Shown here one piece after another: positions 36,494-44,117 of a DNA stretch of 64,000 nucleotides. Below the pieces are notes generated by a model that worked only from the letters and a program-made list of their open reading frames with translations, was not told the origin of the DNA and ran no database searches. The stretch lies in IMG/VR virus record IMGVR_UViG_3300046787_000327, positions 48,952 to 112,951 of that record; one strand, written 5' to 3'. Both the position numbers and the translations under genes were made by a program. Every line of letters begins with the position of its first letter. Position 1 is the first letter of the stretch. This DNA comes from a virus.

Positions 36494-36499
36494 ACATAT

Positions 36500-36505
36500 A
36501 GTATA
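36500..36505 (-). promoter_or_regulatory. -10 box, leaderless start (- strand)
   Basis: TATACT on the minus strand, six bases before ATG 36493. It is divergent from the endolysin promoter 18 bp away. Confidence 0.6.
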
Positions 36506-36522
36506 CACTGCCAAGTCACTAG

Positions 36523-36551
36523 TTGACAGGTATTATGCCATATGCTATAAT
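36523..36551 (+). promoter_or_regulatory. Consensus promoter of the endolysin gene
   Basis: TTGACA (36523-36528), 17-bp spacer, TATAAT (36546-36551) with TGC extension: a perfect sigma70-type promoter. Leader of ~22 bases with AAAGGAGG before ATG 36580. Suggests very strong late expression. Confidence 0.92.
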
Positions 36552-36579
36552 TAACTAGAACTCAAAGGAGGCCATAACC

Positions 36580-37359
36580 ATGGCGGTAAAAGGATCAGTA
36601 GAAGCAATCATTGAGGTTGCCAAGAAAGAAGTTGGAACCATTGAAGGTCCAAAAGATAATGAAACTAAGTACGGAGCATGGATGAAGGTTAACTTCCAGC
36701 CATGGTGCCAGTCCTTTGTTTCTTGGTGTGCATCACAGGCTGGTGTAGCAAAGTTTCCAAAGTCTGCTTCAACAGTAGCAGCATCAGATCAGTTTAAGAA
36801 GGAGGGTCGTTGGGCAGATGCTCGTAATGACGATCCAACTCCAGGAGACTGGATTTATTTTGATTTCCCAGATGATGGTGTAAATCGTATTTCACACGTA
36901 GGTCTTTGCATCAAGAACAATGGTGATGGCACTATTCAAGTTATTGAAGGAAACACTTCAGGAACTGCTAAGGGAGACCAGCGAAATGGCGGAATGTGTG
37001 TAGAGAAGACTCGTGCATATGTAAAGAACAAGAAGGGCATTCTTAATGCTGTTGTAGGTTGGGGTCGTCCAGTCTATGCAGGAGAAGAAAATGCTCCGTT
37101 GCTTTCTAAGGCTACAACTGTTGCAGAAGCAAAGCCTGCATCAAAGACAGTAGCAAAGAAGTCTGCTGCATTTAAGCCACTTAAGAATGGCTCTAAGGGC
37201 ACTGGTGTAAAGACTATTCAGACACTTCTTGGCATTAAGGCTGATGGATCATTTGGTCCAGGCACTGCAAAGGCTGTTCAAGACTTCCAAAAGAAGGCGG
37301 GACTGCCAACAACAGGTATTGTTGATCAGGCTACGCTAAAGGCATTGAAGGCAAAGTAA
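36580..37359 (+). CDS. Endolysin: CHAP amidase/peptidase plus peptidoglycan-binding domain
   Basis: 259 residues. The CHAP domain has the catalytic Cys in PWCQSFVSWC (C43), His105 in RISHVGLC and Glu122 in VIEGNT. After an Ala/Lys-rich linker (~175-195), a PG_binding_1 repeat covers ~197-257 (KNGSKGTGVKTIQTLLGIKA; GPGTAKAVQDFQKKAGLPTT). No signal peptide, so a holin should be needed. It is under the strongest promoter of the window. Confidence 0.93.
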   Translation: MAVKGSVEAIIEVAKKEVGTIEGPKDNETKYGAWMKVNFQPWCQSFVSWCASQAGVAKFPKSASTVAASDQFKKEGRWADARNDDPTPGDWIYFDFPDDGVNRISHVGLCIKNNGDGTIQVIEGNTSGTAKGDQRNGGMCVEKTRAYVKNKKGILNAVVGWGRPVYAGEENAPLLSKATTVAEAKPASKTVAKKSAAFKPLKNGSKGTGVKTIQTLLGIKADGSFGPGTAKAVQDFQKKAGLPTTGIVDQATLKALKAK

Positions 37360-37559
37360 TGGAATCAACTAAGAGAACATTATTAAAGACAGCAAGTTGG
37401 GAAACTTTTCACCTTGTTGGTGTTGCTGGAGTAATTTATTTGTTTACTGGTGAATGGGAGTATGCAAGTCTTGGTGCTCTTTTGTATATTGGCTGGGAAG
37501 CAATCGGATACTTTCTTCATGAAAGAGTCTGGGCAAAGTTTGGGCATAAGGTGAAGTAA
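37359..37559 (+). CDS. DUF2061 membrane protein
   Basis: 66 residues, TAATG coupling to the endolysin. The DUF2061 pattern is visible: KRTLLKTASWETFHLVGVAG, IYLFTGEWEYASLGALLYIG and YFLHERVW. Two hydrophobic helices. Position right after the endolysin makes it a holin candidate, though the family is not known for that function. Confidence 0.75.
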   Translation: MESTKRTLLKTASWETFHLVGVAGVIYLFTGEWEYASLGALLYIGWEAIGYFLHERVWAKFGHKVK

Positions 37560-38398
37560 TGATTGATATCAGCCCAGTAGATTTTATATCTATACCAGAG
37601 ATCAAAGATAACCCTGACAAATACAAGGAAATCTACTTTAGAGATAAGATTATTGTATTTCGCAATGCTAATCTAAATGAAGAGCAGCAGTCAGAATTGA
37701 TGATCTTTTTTGGTGATCTATTGGGCTGGTACCCAAACTCAGAAAAGCCTACGATACTTAATTATAAGGAAGACCACCATAGACAAATGGTCAATGGAAT
37801 TGATATTCCTAAAGATCAACTTATGTTGTCTTGGCATGTAGAGCATGTTGAAAACGAAGAAGATCCTCACTGTGGGGCAACCTGGAGAATGGAAAAGTTT
37901 GAATGCGATGAAGACTCTGGTCATACATATTTTGTTGATATGACAAATATGTATAATCTTTTACAAAAAGATGAGCAAGACTTTCTATCAAAGTGTGAGG
38001 TAAGAGTTGAGACTACTGTTCGTAGAGATGAAAATGAAGAAGTAAAAGAGTTTGAGATCATAAGAAACTTTAACTGTATTAGTCTTCATCCAGTAACTGG
38101 AGAAAAAACTGTGCGATTGTCATTATTTTCAGAGCACGGACTACTAAATAGTTTAAACAAGTTTGATGGTCGTGATCCTAGCAAAGAAGAAAATGATAAG
38201 TTTGTTAGAATTTATAAATGGATCATTGACCAGGTTTGGTACAACGAAGATATTCGCATGGTGTTACGATGGAAGCAAGGAGATCTTGCTGTACCAGACT
38301 TATACAAACTTGCACACTCAGTAAGTGGTGGTTTTACAAAAAATCAGAGGACGCTGCGTGGGCAATTTGGAAAATTAAAGCCTTGGAGAGGAGAATAA
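37559..38398 (+). CDS. TauD/TfdA-like 2-oxoglutarate oxygenase
   Basis: 279 residues, TAATG coupling. The iron ligands fit H-x-(D/E)...H: SWHVEHVE (~100-107) and LYKLAHSVSGGF (~253-264), with RTLRGQF providing the 2-oxoglutarate Arg. DSGHTYFVDMTNMYNLL matches the GDT-x-FxD segment of TauD proteins. The first metal motif uses Glu rather than the common Asp. The substrate is unknown. It is the second oxygenase flanking the endolysin. Confidence 0.8.
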   Translation: MIDISPVDFISIPEIKDNPDKYKEIYFRDKIIVFRNANLNEEQQSELMIFFGDLLGWYPNSEKPTILNYKEDHHRQMVNGIDIPKDQLMLSWHVEHVENEEDPHCGATWRMEKFECDEDSGHTYFVDMTNMYNLLQKDEQDFLSKCEVRVETTVRRDENEEVKEFEIIRNFNCISLHPVTGEKTVRLSLFSEHGLLNSLNKFDGRDPSKEENDKFVRIYKWIIDQVWYNEDIRMVLRWKQGDLAVPDLYKLAHSVSGGFTKNQRTLRGQFGKLKPWRGE

Positions 38399-38399
38399 G

Positions 38400-38510
38400 A
38401 TGCGTATTAAAATTATTAAATTAGTTATAAATTTTTTAGGTTATGAAATGGGGAGACAATTTCCTAACTCACCAGTATGGATGATTAAAGAAAAGAAAAA
38501 GGTTAAGTAA
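38400..38510 (+). CDS. Micro-protein, basic
   Basis: 36 residues beginning MRIKIIKLVINFLGYEMG and ending in a Lys-rich tail. The start overlaps nothing but follows the oxygenase stop by one base after a GGAGA site. Function unknown. Confidence 0.5.
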   Translation: MRIKIIKLVINFLGYEMGRQFPNSPVWMIKEKKKVK

Positions 38511-38511
38511 T

Positions 38512-38700
38512 ATGGCATTATATGAATACAAGTGTACTGGTTCTTGCGAGGGTATTATCCCAATCAAAAGGCCTATGGCAGATGATGATCCAGGGTATAA
38601 CTGTGAGACTTGCAATCTACCTCTAACTCGTGTATACTCAGATGTAGGAGCAGTTTTCACTGGGAGTGGCTTTTATAGCACCGATAATAGAAAGAAGTAG
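38512..38700 (+). CDS. FmdB-family zinc ribbon protein
   Basis: 62 residues. YEYKCTGSCEG then CETCNLPLTRVYSDVGAVF and GSGFYSTDNR match the FmdB/CxxC zinc ribbon family. Four Cys bind one zinc. Found widely in Actinobacteria and their phages; role unknown. Confidence 0.8.
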   Translation: MALYEYKCTGSCEGIIPIKRPMADDDPGYNCETCNLPLTRVYSDVGAVFTGSGFYSTDNRKK

Positions 38701-38708
38701 AGTATACT

Positions 38709-38975
38709 ATGAGTACAATGACCAATACAGTAAAAGTTGTAGATGCAGCAGAGTACCGACTAGGAGCACAAGACCGCTGTGACGCAGCGTGTTCAGCAGA
38801 GGCTTTGGTTCAAGTTACTGGTCTTGATGGAGACCTAATGTTCTGTGGACACCACTACAACAAGATCATGTCTATTCCAGATGCTAAGAATAATATGATG
38901 AAGTTTGCCATTACAATTCGTGATGAGCGTGATAAGTTAATTGAAAACAAGTTAAAGGATGAAAACTATGTATGA
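38709..38975 (+). CDS. DUF7455-like zinc protein
   Basis: 88 residues. The DRCDAACSAEALVQVTGLDG ... LMFCGHHYNK pattern follows the actinobacterial family with CDRCGA and FCxHH. Cys and two His could bind zinc. A TATACT hexamer directly precedes the first ATG, so translation may start at the second ATG (38718) on a nearly leaderless mRNA. Confidence 0.7.
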   Translation: MSTMTNTVKVVDAAEYRLGAQDRCDAACSAEALVQVTGLDGDLMFCGHHYNKIMSIPDAKNNMMKFAITIRDERDKLIENKLKDENYV

Positions 38976-39375
38976 GTATTATGTTAGAAAAGTAGAGAAT
39001 GTTGTTGATGGAGATACCATCGATGTTCTTATTGATTTAGGGTTTGATATCCTCTTTGCATCTCGTGTAAGATTGGCTGGTATTGATACCCCTGAGTCTC
39101 GCACAAAGGATCTTGCTGAGAAGGCTCTTGGTCTAGAAGCAAAAGATTACCTAAAGAAGGCTCTTAAGGATGCAAAGTCTGTTGTCATTAAGACTGAGAA
39201 GATGGACTCATCTGAGAAGTATGGTCGCATTTTGGGCTGGGTATATATTAATGGAGATACAGTATCTCTCAATGACATGATGATCAATGATGGTTATGCA
39301 TGGGGATATCTAGGCGATACCAAGGTTAAGGACTTCGATGCACTTGCAAAGGCTAGAAAGAAGTCTGGCAAATGA
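38968..39375 (+). CDS. Staphylococcal-nuclease-like thermonuclease
   Basis: 135 residues from ATG 38968, chosen for AAAGGA spacing; ATG 38959 is possible. SNase-fold motifs: VVDGDTIDV, VRLAGIDTPESR (catalytic Arg and Glu) and KYGRILGWVYING (second Arg). No signal peptide, so it would act in the cytoplasm, perhaps on host DNA or RNA. Confidence 0.88.
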   Translation: MYEYYVRKVENVVDGDTIDVLIDLGFDILFASRVRLAGIDTPESRTKDLAEKALGLEAKDYLKKALKDAKSVVIKTEKMDSSEKYGRILGWVYINGDTVSLNDMMINDGYAWGYLGDTKVKDFDALAKARKKSGK

Positions 39376-39623
39376 GTCATGTCCTATACTTTACTGCTGA
39401 GTGGTGTAACCCATGTCAGCGAACAAGGCCTGTTGCAGAAGAGTTGAAGAGAGATGGAGTCATCGACTTCATGTTTATTGATGCTGACACAGAAGTAGAA
39501 CTTCTTACAAAGTTTGGGGTTAAGTCAATCCCAACATACATTCTTCTTGAAGATGGAAGAGAAGTTAAACGCATGAATGGTGCAAAAACAAAACAAGATT
39601 TCTTAGACTTTATTGGAGAATAA
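39372..39623 (+). CDS. Thioredoxin-like protein
   Basis: 83 residues, ATGA overlap with the nuclease gene. Redox motif WCNPC at 11-15, cis-Pro in SIPTYILL. Probably a thiol-disulfide carrier for phage or host ribonucleotide reductase, or for the nearby zinc proteins; partner not visible. Confidence 0.88.
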   Translation: MSHVLYFTAEWCNPCQRTRPVAEELKRDGVIDFMFIDADTEVELLTKFGVKSIPTYILLEDGREVKRMNGAKTKQDFLDFIGE

Positions 39624-39844
39624 TGAATCCAAAATCAGATGCCATGATTGAGCATCTAATTAATCAGGGTGCAGTGGAAATATTTGATATTGATCACGAC
39701 GGCCATATGCTATACAAGATAACAGATAGACTTAAAGAAGTAAGTCCAGAAATGTATGAAAACTTACGAGATCAATATGAAGATCATCTGTTTAGGCTTG
39801 TAGAGCAGGGACCTACGACTATGACTTGGAGACTTAATGGATGA
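39623..39844 (+). CDS. Hypothetical, paralogue A
   Basis: 73 residues, TAATG coupling. It shares a pattern with the next gene: IEHLINQGAVE, D-x-D, GHMLYKITDRLKEVSPEMYE. The two look like tandem paralogues of an unknown acidic protein. Confidence 0.7.
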   Translation: MNPKSDAMIEHLINQGAVEIFDIDHDGHMLYKITDRLKEVSPEMYENLRDQYEDHLFRLVEQGPTTMTWRLNG

Positions 39845-40169
39845 CGATCAGATAATCGAAGATCTTATTCTTAGTGGTGCATTAGAGTTTGCTGGATTAG
39901 ATATTGATTCTGGTGAGATGCTGTATAACTTTACCGAAAAGTTAAAGGATATTAATCCAGAATTGCACAATGAATTCTCCACATATTTCTATTCAGAGGT
40001 TTCAGAACTATGGGCCTCTGGATTTTTGGATATGTACTTTACAGAAGATAATCCAAAGGTTACTCTTACTGCAAAAGCACTCGATCCAGATGAGGTTGCA
40101 AAGTTAGATAAAGAAAAGCAGTACACACTGAAAGAAATAGTACGAATAATTATGAAAGATGGAAAGTAG
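39837..40169 (+). CDS. Hypothetical, paralogue B
   Basis: 110 residues overlapping its neighbour by 8 bases. IEDLILSGALEFAGLDID, GEMLYNFTEKLKDINPEL aligns with paralogue A; it has an extra ~40-residue C-terminal helix (DPDEVAKLDKEKQYTLKEI). Function unknown. Confidence 0.7.
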   Translation: MDDDQIIEDLILSGALEFAGLDIDSGEMLYNFTEKLKDINPELHNEFSTYFYSEVSELWASGFLDMYFTEDNPKVTLTAKALDPDEVAKLDKEKQYTLKEIVRIIMKDGK

Positions 40170-40177
40170 GAGGCGTA

Positions 40178-40603
40178 ATGGAATTCTTATTGGGGTCAGT
40201 TGTAACCACAATAATCCTTTATGCTGCCATGAAGTATTTTGAAAAACTATACCTTGTTGTAACAAAAGATAATAAGTATAAGTTTAATCAAAGTTCCTTG
40301 CATGAACTGGTTAAACCATTACTTCCAGAAGATCTTTTTATTCCAGAAAGAAAAATAACACAGTCATTTTTGCATGAACAAAAAACAAACATGCGTGTTA
40401 TTATTTTGGATGGATTTGCTTATTGGATTAAAGACAATACATTTTATAGGTCTGAGATGGATGGCTTTGATATTAGAAAAGACTCAGCAGAAGTAGTTGA
40501 CATAATGGGTTTGAATAAGGTACAATTAGATAAGATGATTTTTATTATAGATAAACTAAGGGAAGGATTACCCAATGATAGTTGGAGTACAGGGAACGAG
40601 TAA
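40178..40603 (+). CDS. Membrane-anchored hypothetical
   Basis: 141 residues with an N-terminal TM helix (FLLGSVVTTIILYAAMKYF) followed by a cytoplasmic or external mixed domain. AGGAGG precedes the ATG. No family recognised. Confidence 0.65.
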   Translation: MEFLLGSVVTTIILYAAMKYFEKLYLVVTKDNKYKFNQSSLHELVKPLLPEDLFIPERKITQSFLHEQKTNMRVIILDGFAYWIKDNTFYRSEMDGFDIRKDSAEVVDIMGLNKVQLDKMIFIIDKLREGLPNDSWSTGNE

Positions 40604-40925
40604 TTTTTCCGACTACAAAGTTTTTCTTCGTAGCATGGCAGTTGCAATGTCAATGCTTACTGAAGAAGATTTAGAGTTTGAGATCTATTCTGCAGGTCCA
40701 GGAAATATCAATGATATGGTTTCTGAGTTTACAAACCTATCAGAGCGAGGACTAAAGGCTCGTGGAAAGAAGATTAAGTTTCACAAAGTTGCTCCAACAT
40801 GGATCAGCGATAACATCAAGTCATTTAGATATATCGTTTACTTGGCAACACCAAGTGAGCAATCGTCTAAATTAGTTCTAGAAGCACAAGACAACAATGT
40901 CGAAGTGGGAATTTTCAAATACTAA
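40575..40925 (+). CDS. Rossmann-like (SLOG-type) protein, putative
   Basis: 116 residues overlapping the previous gene by 29 bases. MIVGVQGTSNFSDYKVFLRS begins like nucleotide-binding SLOG/DUF2493 proteins (strand, Gly-rich turn, FxD); later strand KSFRYIVYLATP fits the fold. Could bind a nucleotide ligand; no catalytic evidence. Confidence 0.6.
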   Translation: MIVGVQGTSNFSDYKVFLRSMAVAMSMLTEEDLEFEIYSAGPGNINDMVSEFTNLSERGLKARGKKIKFHKVAPTWISDNIKSFRYIVYLATPSEQSSKLVLEAQDNNVEVGIFKY

Positions 40926-40935
40926 GGAGTATGAA

Positions 40936-41145
40936 ATGGTAGTAACAACACTTGAAAAGATGGAAGAGATTGTTTCAAACAACAAGGCTCTCAGTTGGAA
41001 TGGCTGGACTGTAGTCCACTCATTTGTTTCAGACAAGGCACGAACATCAAAGTTTGGCGCACTCGTTGACGGTAAGTGGCAGATGCAAAAGGAATTCGTT
41101 CCAACAAACACTGGGTGGGAGATCCCAGACAAGTTTGTGAGGTAG
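40936..41145 (+). CDS. Hypothetical protein
   Basis: 69 residues; ATG 40936 chosen because of TAAGGAG at 40923-40929. Compact alpha/beta protein (MVVTTLEKMEEIVSNNKALS; WQMQKEFVPTNTGWEIP). Family not recognised. It precedes the WhiB gene by 3 bases. Confidence 0.65.
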   Translation: MVVTTLEKMEEIVSNNKALSWNGWTVVHSFVSDKARTSKFGALVDGKWQMQKEFVPTNTGWEIPDKFVR

Positions 41146-41148
41146 CCA

Positions 41149-41430
41149 ATGAAGCACGATTGGAAAGACCAGGCTTTGTGTTTAGATTATGACACAAATC
41201 TGTTCTTTGATAAGTATGAAGAAGATGAGTTACTAAGACCAGCAATTGATAAGTTCTGCTCTGGATGTCCAGTAGCAAAGACTTGTTTTGCAGTTGGTGT
41301 ATCTCAAAAAGAGTGGGGAATTTGGGGAGGAGTCTACCTAGAAGGTGGCGGTATCTCTAAAGAATTTAGTAAGCATAAGTCAAAGGCTGACTGGGCAACA
41401 ACCTGGCAGTATCTGACTATGGAGGTTTAG
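41149..41430 (+). CDS. WhiB-family Fe-S transcription regulator
   Basis: 93 residues. The four cluster cysteines are C11, C37, C40 and C46 (CSGCPVAKTC), followed by the family turn GIWGG (57-61) and a basic C-terminus. WhiB proteins are restricted to Actinobacteria and their phages and bind sigma factor region 4. It likely redirects host transcription. Strongest host-lineage marker in the window. Confidence 0.93.
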   Translation: MKHDWKDQALCLDYDTNLFFDKYEEDELLRPAIDKFCSGCPVAKTCFAVGVSQKEWGIWGGVYLEGGGISKEFSKHKSKADWATTWQYLTMEV

Positions 41431-41431
41431 T

Positions 41432-41641
41432 ATGTGGTCATGGATATTAGCAGCAGTTGGGGTAACTGGAATCTTCCTAGTTGGTCGTAAGACTATCTGG
41501 GGATGGCTAATCCTATTGCTCAATGAATGTATCTGGATTGCATATGCTCTTGCGACTAAGCAATATGGCTTTATTGCAATGGCTACCGCATATTCTGCGG
41601 TATATATTAAATCTTTTATTCATTGGAAGAGAGACGAATAG
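41432..41641 (+). CDS. Small membrane protein
   Basis: 69 residues with two to three hydrophobic helices (WILAAVGVTGIFLV; GWLILLLNECIWIAYALA; MATAYSAVYIKSF). Resembles short PnuC-like or orphan membrane proteins of actinophages. Transport role unproven. Confidence 0.7.
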   Translation: MWSWILAAVGVTGIFLVGRKTIWGWLILLLNECIWIAYALATKQYGFIAMATAYSAVYIKSFIHWKRDE

Positions 41642-41880
41642 TGTATACAGAACAGAATAGAAGAGCATTTAGGGCTGTTGCACACTTTGCTCCACCTGGT
41701 TTTACTGTACAGATAGTTGATAACGATCACTTTTTGACAGTAAAGGCAAGTGAAAGAAGTTTTATGTCTCTGACTGGTGAGGATAAAATCCGAGCAGTTG
41801 AATATATGGTTAGAGTAAAGCAAGCGTTAGAAGATACTGGTGCAATTGTGTTACTAGTTCGTGAAGGTGGAGAAGAATAA
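41641..41880 (+). CDS. Hypothetical protein
   Basis: 79 residues from GTG 41641, which overlaps the previous stop (TAGTG). VYTEQNRRAFRAVAHFAPPG ... YMVRVKQALEDTGAIVLLVR; alpha/beta. Family not recognised; similar short proteins with ALEDTGAIVxLVR-like ends occur in actinophages. Confidence 0.65.
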   Translation: MYTEQNRRAFRAVAHFAPPGFTVQIVDNDHFLTVKASERSFMSLTGEDKIRAVEYMVRVKQALEDTGAIVLLVREGGEE

Positions 41881-41881
41881 T

Positions 41882-42001
41882 ATGGAAAATAGTACTGAGA
41901 CTACATTCGACGATGAGTTTCCTCGTGATGGTGCCACTATCAAGGATATAAGATTGGAGATGACAGATGATACTAACTATAACCTTAAGCGTACTGCTTA
42001 G
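41882..42001 (+). CDS. Micro-protein, acidic
   Basis: 39 residues (MENSTETTFDDEFPRDGATI onward). It follows the previous gene by one base and overlaps the next by 35 bases. Function unknown; only composition and tiling support it. Confidence 0.45.
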   Translation: MENSTETTFDDEFPRDGATIKDIRLEMTDDTNYNLKRTA

Positions 42002-42365
42002 TTTTTTTGTACTGCTATCTGCAGTAATGGGGTTTAGGCTTGTTACTCTACGTAATGATCTTGTAGAGTTTGAACTTCGTGCTGCACTTCTTGAGCAGGG
42101 TGTGAAGAAGGCCTTAGAGAATGCCCCTGCTATTGAAAATAGCGAAGGGTTTTTAAGGTTTGTTTCCGAGTCTCGTGACTGGGCATTTCAATATATTGAA
42201 GAGGTCCAGGCTGTATTGCAGGAGTTTGCAGAAGATATTGAGCCAGAGATAGCATATTTCAAGGAGTATGGAGATATTTCTTCTATGTCGCCCAACTACT
42301 ACTCTATGAAAAAGATTGCAGCATCCTACGATAAACTAAAAGAAGTGTTGCCAAAGGAGAAGTAG
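41967..42365 (+). CDS. Membrane-anchored coiled-coil protein
   Basis: 132 residues. N-terminal TM helix (ILTITLSVLLSFFVLLSAVM) then an acidic helical domain (WAFQYIEEVQAVLQEFAEDI). TTGGAGA precedes the ATG. Spanin-like or regulatory roles are conceivable, none shown. Confidence 0.65.
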   Translation: MILTITLSVLLSFFVLLSAVMGFRLVTLRNDLVEFELRAALLEQGVKKALENAPAIENSEGFLRFVSESRDWAFQYIEEVQAVLQEFAEDIEPEIAYFKEYGDISSMSPNYYSMKKIAASYDKLKEVLPKEK

Positions 42366-42366
42366 C

Positions 42367-43197
42367 ATGGACTTTTATTATTTTGGTGGATTTATTGGTG
42401 ATCAACAGGTTCAGCATATTGAAGATCATCATTTTGCAGGAATATTGTTTACCTATGATATCCGCCAAGGTGATTTTTTTACCAGAGTGGCAAGAGATAT
42501 AGATCTTAGCAAAAAGATCAAATATATGGTGGCTATCAGACCATATGTCATATCTCCACAGTACCTGTCAATGATATCTCAGTCAATGCATGACATAATG
42601 CCAAATAGATTACAGATAAATCTTATATCTGGACACATAAAGCCTCATGAAAAAGAGGTTGGCGGTGTTTTAGGAAACCTAAACGATTCATCTTCTCATA
42701 TTGATAAGTCTAATTATCTAATTGAATATATTGAATGCCTAGACAAACTAAAAAACTCTATTCAAAAAACTGCAGTACCAGATTATTATGTTTCAACTAC
42801 TAATCAATACGTATTTGATGCAGCATCTAAATTGAATAATAAAATGATTATTCAGTATGCAGAATATAACCAGGGGTGTTGGACTAACTATGAGAACTAC
42901 CAAACTAACAATCAGATAGTGACTATGGGTGAAAAAATTGATGTTAAAGGTAAAGACATAATGATATCTATTGCTCCTATTTTAAGAAAAACACAAGAAG
43001 AGATTGATTCATTAGAAAAATCAAAGCATACAACAGACACTGCTTATTTTACCTATGATGAGTTTGAGGCAAGAATCGAAGAAATAAAGAAAGATGGCAT
43101 AAATCAATTAATGTTTATCTCTTGGCCAACGGAAGAGAGAGAATATGTAATGGATTTTGTGAAACAATATAAAGAAAAGGAATTGGCTATTCTATAG
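42367..43197 (+). CDS. Luciferase-like monooxygenase (TIM barrel)
   Basis: 276 residues. IKYMVAIRPYVISPQYLSMI and SQSMHDIMPNRLQINLISGH match the strand-helix core of bacterial luciferase/SsuD-type, FMN- or F420-dependent monooxygenases; the C-terminal barrel strand is INQLMFISWP. It is somewhat shorter than usual, ~330 residues in SsuD. Could be an auxiliary metabolic gene acting on a sulfonate, cell-wall lipid or F420 substrate. No flavin reductase is nearby. Confidence 0.7.
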   Translation: MDFYYFGGFIGDQQVQHIEDHHFAGILFTYDIRQGDFFTRVARDIDLSKKIKYMVAIRPYVISPQYLSMISQSMHDIMPNRLQINLISGHIKPHEKEVGGVLGNLNDSSSHIDKSNYLIEYIECLDKLKNSIQKTAVPDYYVSTTNQYVFDAASKLNNKMIIQYAEYNQGCWTNYENYQTNNQIVTMGEKIDVKGKDIMISIAPILRKTQEEIDSLEKSKHTTDTAYFTYDEFEARIEEIKKDGINQLMFISWPTEEREYVMDFVKQYKEKELAIL

Positions 43198-43212
43198 TCA
43201 TTATGCTATATT
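43183..43212 (+). promoter_or_regulatory. Promoter for holin-like gene
   Basis: TTGGCT (43183-43188), 18-bp spacer, TGC-TATATT ending at 43212; leader with AGGAG before ATG 43243. Confidence 0.6.
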
Positions 43213-43242
43213 AATGTAGCATTATTTACACTAGGAGAAAAA

Positions 43243-43539
43243 ATGAACAGCACACAACTAAAGGCACTGCTTGCATCATACGGACGATCAGTTCTTGCAG
43301 CAGCGACAACACTGTACATGGCAGGGGTAACAGATCCAAAGGATCTTGCATACTCATTGGCTGGAGCACTTATTCCAGTAGTACTTCGCTATGCAAACCC
43401 TAATGATAAGGCGTTTGGTCGTCTTCCAGAGGTTGCAGAAGTGGAACTAGCACTCAAGACAGTAAAGCCAGTAAAGGCACCTGTTAAGAAGGCTGCTGTC
43501 AAGAAGACAGTTGCAAAGAAGTCAGCACCAAAGAAGTAG
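43243..43539 (+). CDS. Holin-like membrane protein
   Basis: 98 residues. SYGRSVLAAATTLYMAGVTD then LAYSLAGALIPVVLRYANP gives two amphipathic/hydrophobic helices, followed by a Lys/Ala/Pro-rich tail (VKKAAVKKTVAKKSAPKK). Matches small membrane proteins of actinophages often proposed as holins. Own promoter upstream. Confidence 0.65.
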   Translation: MNSTQLKALLASYGRSVLAAATTLYMAGVTDPKDLAYSLAGALIPVVLRYANPNDKAFGRLPEVAEVELALKTVKPVKAPVKKAAVKKTVAKKSAPKK

Positions 43540-43561
43540 TATAATTAAATCCTATACACCC

Positions 43562-43637
43562 AGACACCTGGGCAGTGTAGGTAACACAAGGGTCGCTACC
43601 CCTTGGATGGTGTCCTGAGCATGACCATAAACTGCTC
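43562..43637 (+). ncRNA. Candidate three-way-junction RNA with CCTGAGC hairpin
   Basis: In the gap between two genes: P1 GACACC/GGTGTC (43563-43568 with 43610-43615) encloses a hairpin GTGT-AGGTA-ACAC and a hairpin AAGGG-TCGCTAC-CCCTT. Then comes GAGCA (43617-43621) paired with TGCTC (43633-43637). The last hairpin is copy 2 of the CCTGAGC family. No protein is evident here. Transcribed from the holin-like gene; may stabilise or process its 3' end. Confidence 0.45.
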
Positions 43638-43648
43638 GCTATTAGTTC

Positions 43649-43657
43649 TGGTATAAT
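43649..43657 (+). promoter_or_regulatory. Extended -10, leaderless start
   Basis: TGGTATAAT six bases before ATG 43664. Confidence 0.65.
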
Positions 43658-43663
43658 TAAAAT

Positions 43664-43837
43664 ATGACACGACAAAGCCACGAATACAAAGAAGAAGATG
43701 CTGCAGTTGATCTTCTCATCCACACGAAATCCCCAACTAAGTGGCTGCTTATTGATAGAGAAACTGGTCAAGTTTACCAGGGTAATGTCAATGGGTACTG
43801 GGATAGGCTAGACCCAGTTTCTAAAGACATGATATAA
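43664..43837 (+). CDS. Small conserved hypothetical, leaderless
   Basis: 57 residues. HEYKEEDAAVDLLIHTKSPT then KWLLIDRETGQVYQGNVNG. A two-strand 'read-out' pattern WLLIDRETGQVY is typical of small actinophage proteins near tail-fibre genes. Its terminal codons form the TATAAT of the next promoter. Function unknown. Confidence 0.7.
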   Translation: MTRQSHEYKEEDAAVDLLIHTKSPTKWLLIDRETGQVYQGNVNGYWDRLDPVSKDMI

Positions 43838-43838
43838 T
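43830..43838 (+). promoter_or_regulatory. Extended -10 embedded in a stop codon, leaderless start
   Basis: TGATATAAT overlaps the last codons of the 57-residue gene; the ATG at 43845 is six bases downstream. Confidence 0.6.
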
Positions 43839-43844
43839 GTTTGC

Positions 43845-44117
43845 ATGACAATCCACTTAAACCCATACCTCAGTTCATCAGAGGCAACAAGAATTTCTCC
43901 AAACGGAGTGCACTCAGGTGTAGATATTACAGTTCAAAATCTAAGCGACACAGCGTATGTCTACATTGGTGCAGATGATGTTAATCCAGAAAGTTTTGGA
44001 TACCGCCTTTCTCCAGGAGCAGCATGGTCTGTTGAACTACCTGGTACAGACTCTCTTTATGCAATTGCAGAGGAACCTACATATATCGCAGTATTGCAGA
44101 CTGGACTTGAGAACTAA
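43845..44117 (+). CDS. Fibre-associated beta protein
   Basis: 90 residues. VDITVQNLSDTAYVYIGADD, SFGYRLSPGAAWSVELPGTD, LYAIAEEPTYIAVLQTGLE form regular beta strands, a pattern familiar from small tail-associated proteins of actinophages. It overlaps the tail fibre start (TAATG). Probably a virion decoration or fibre accessory. Confidence 0.7.
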   Translation: MTIHLNPYLSSSEATRISPNGVHSGVDITVQNLSDTAYVYIGADDVNPESFGYRLSPGAAWSVELPGTDSLYAIAEEPTYIAVLQTGLEN

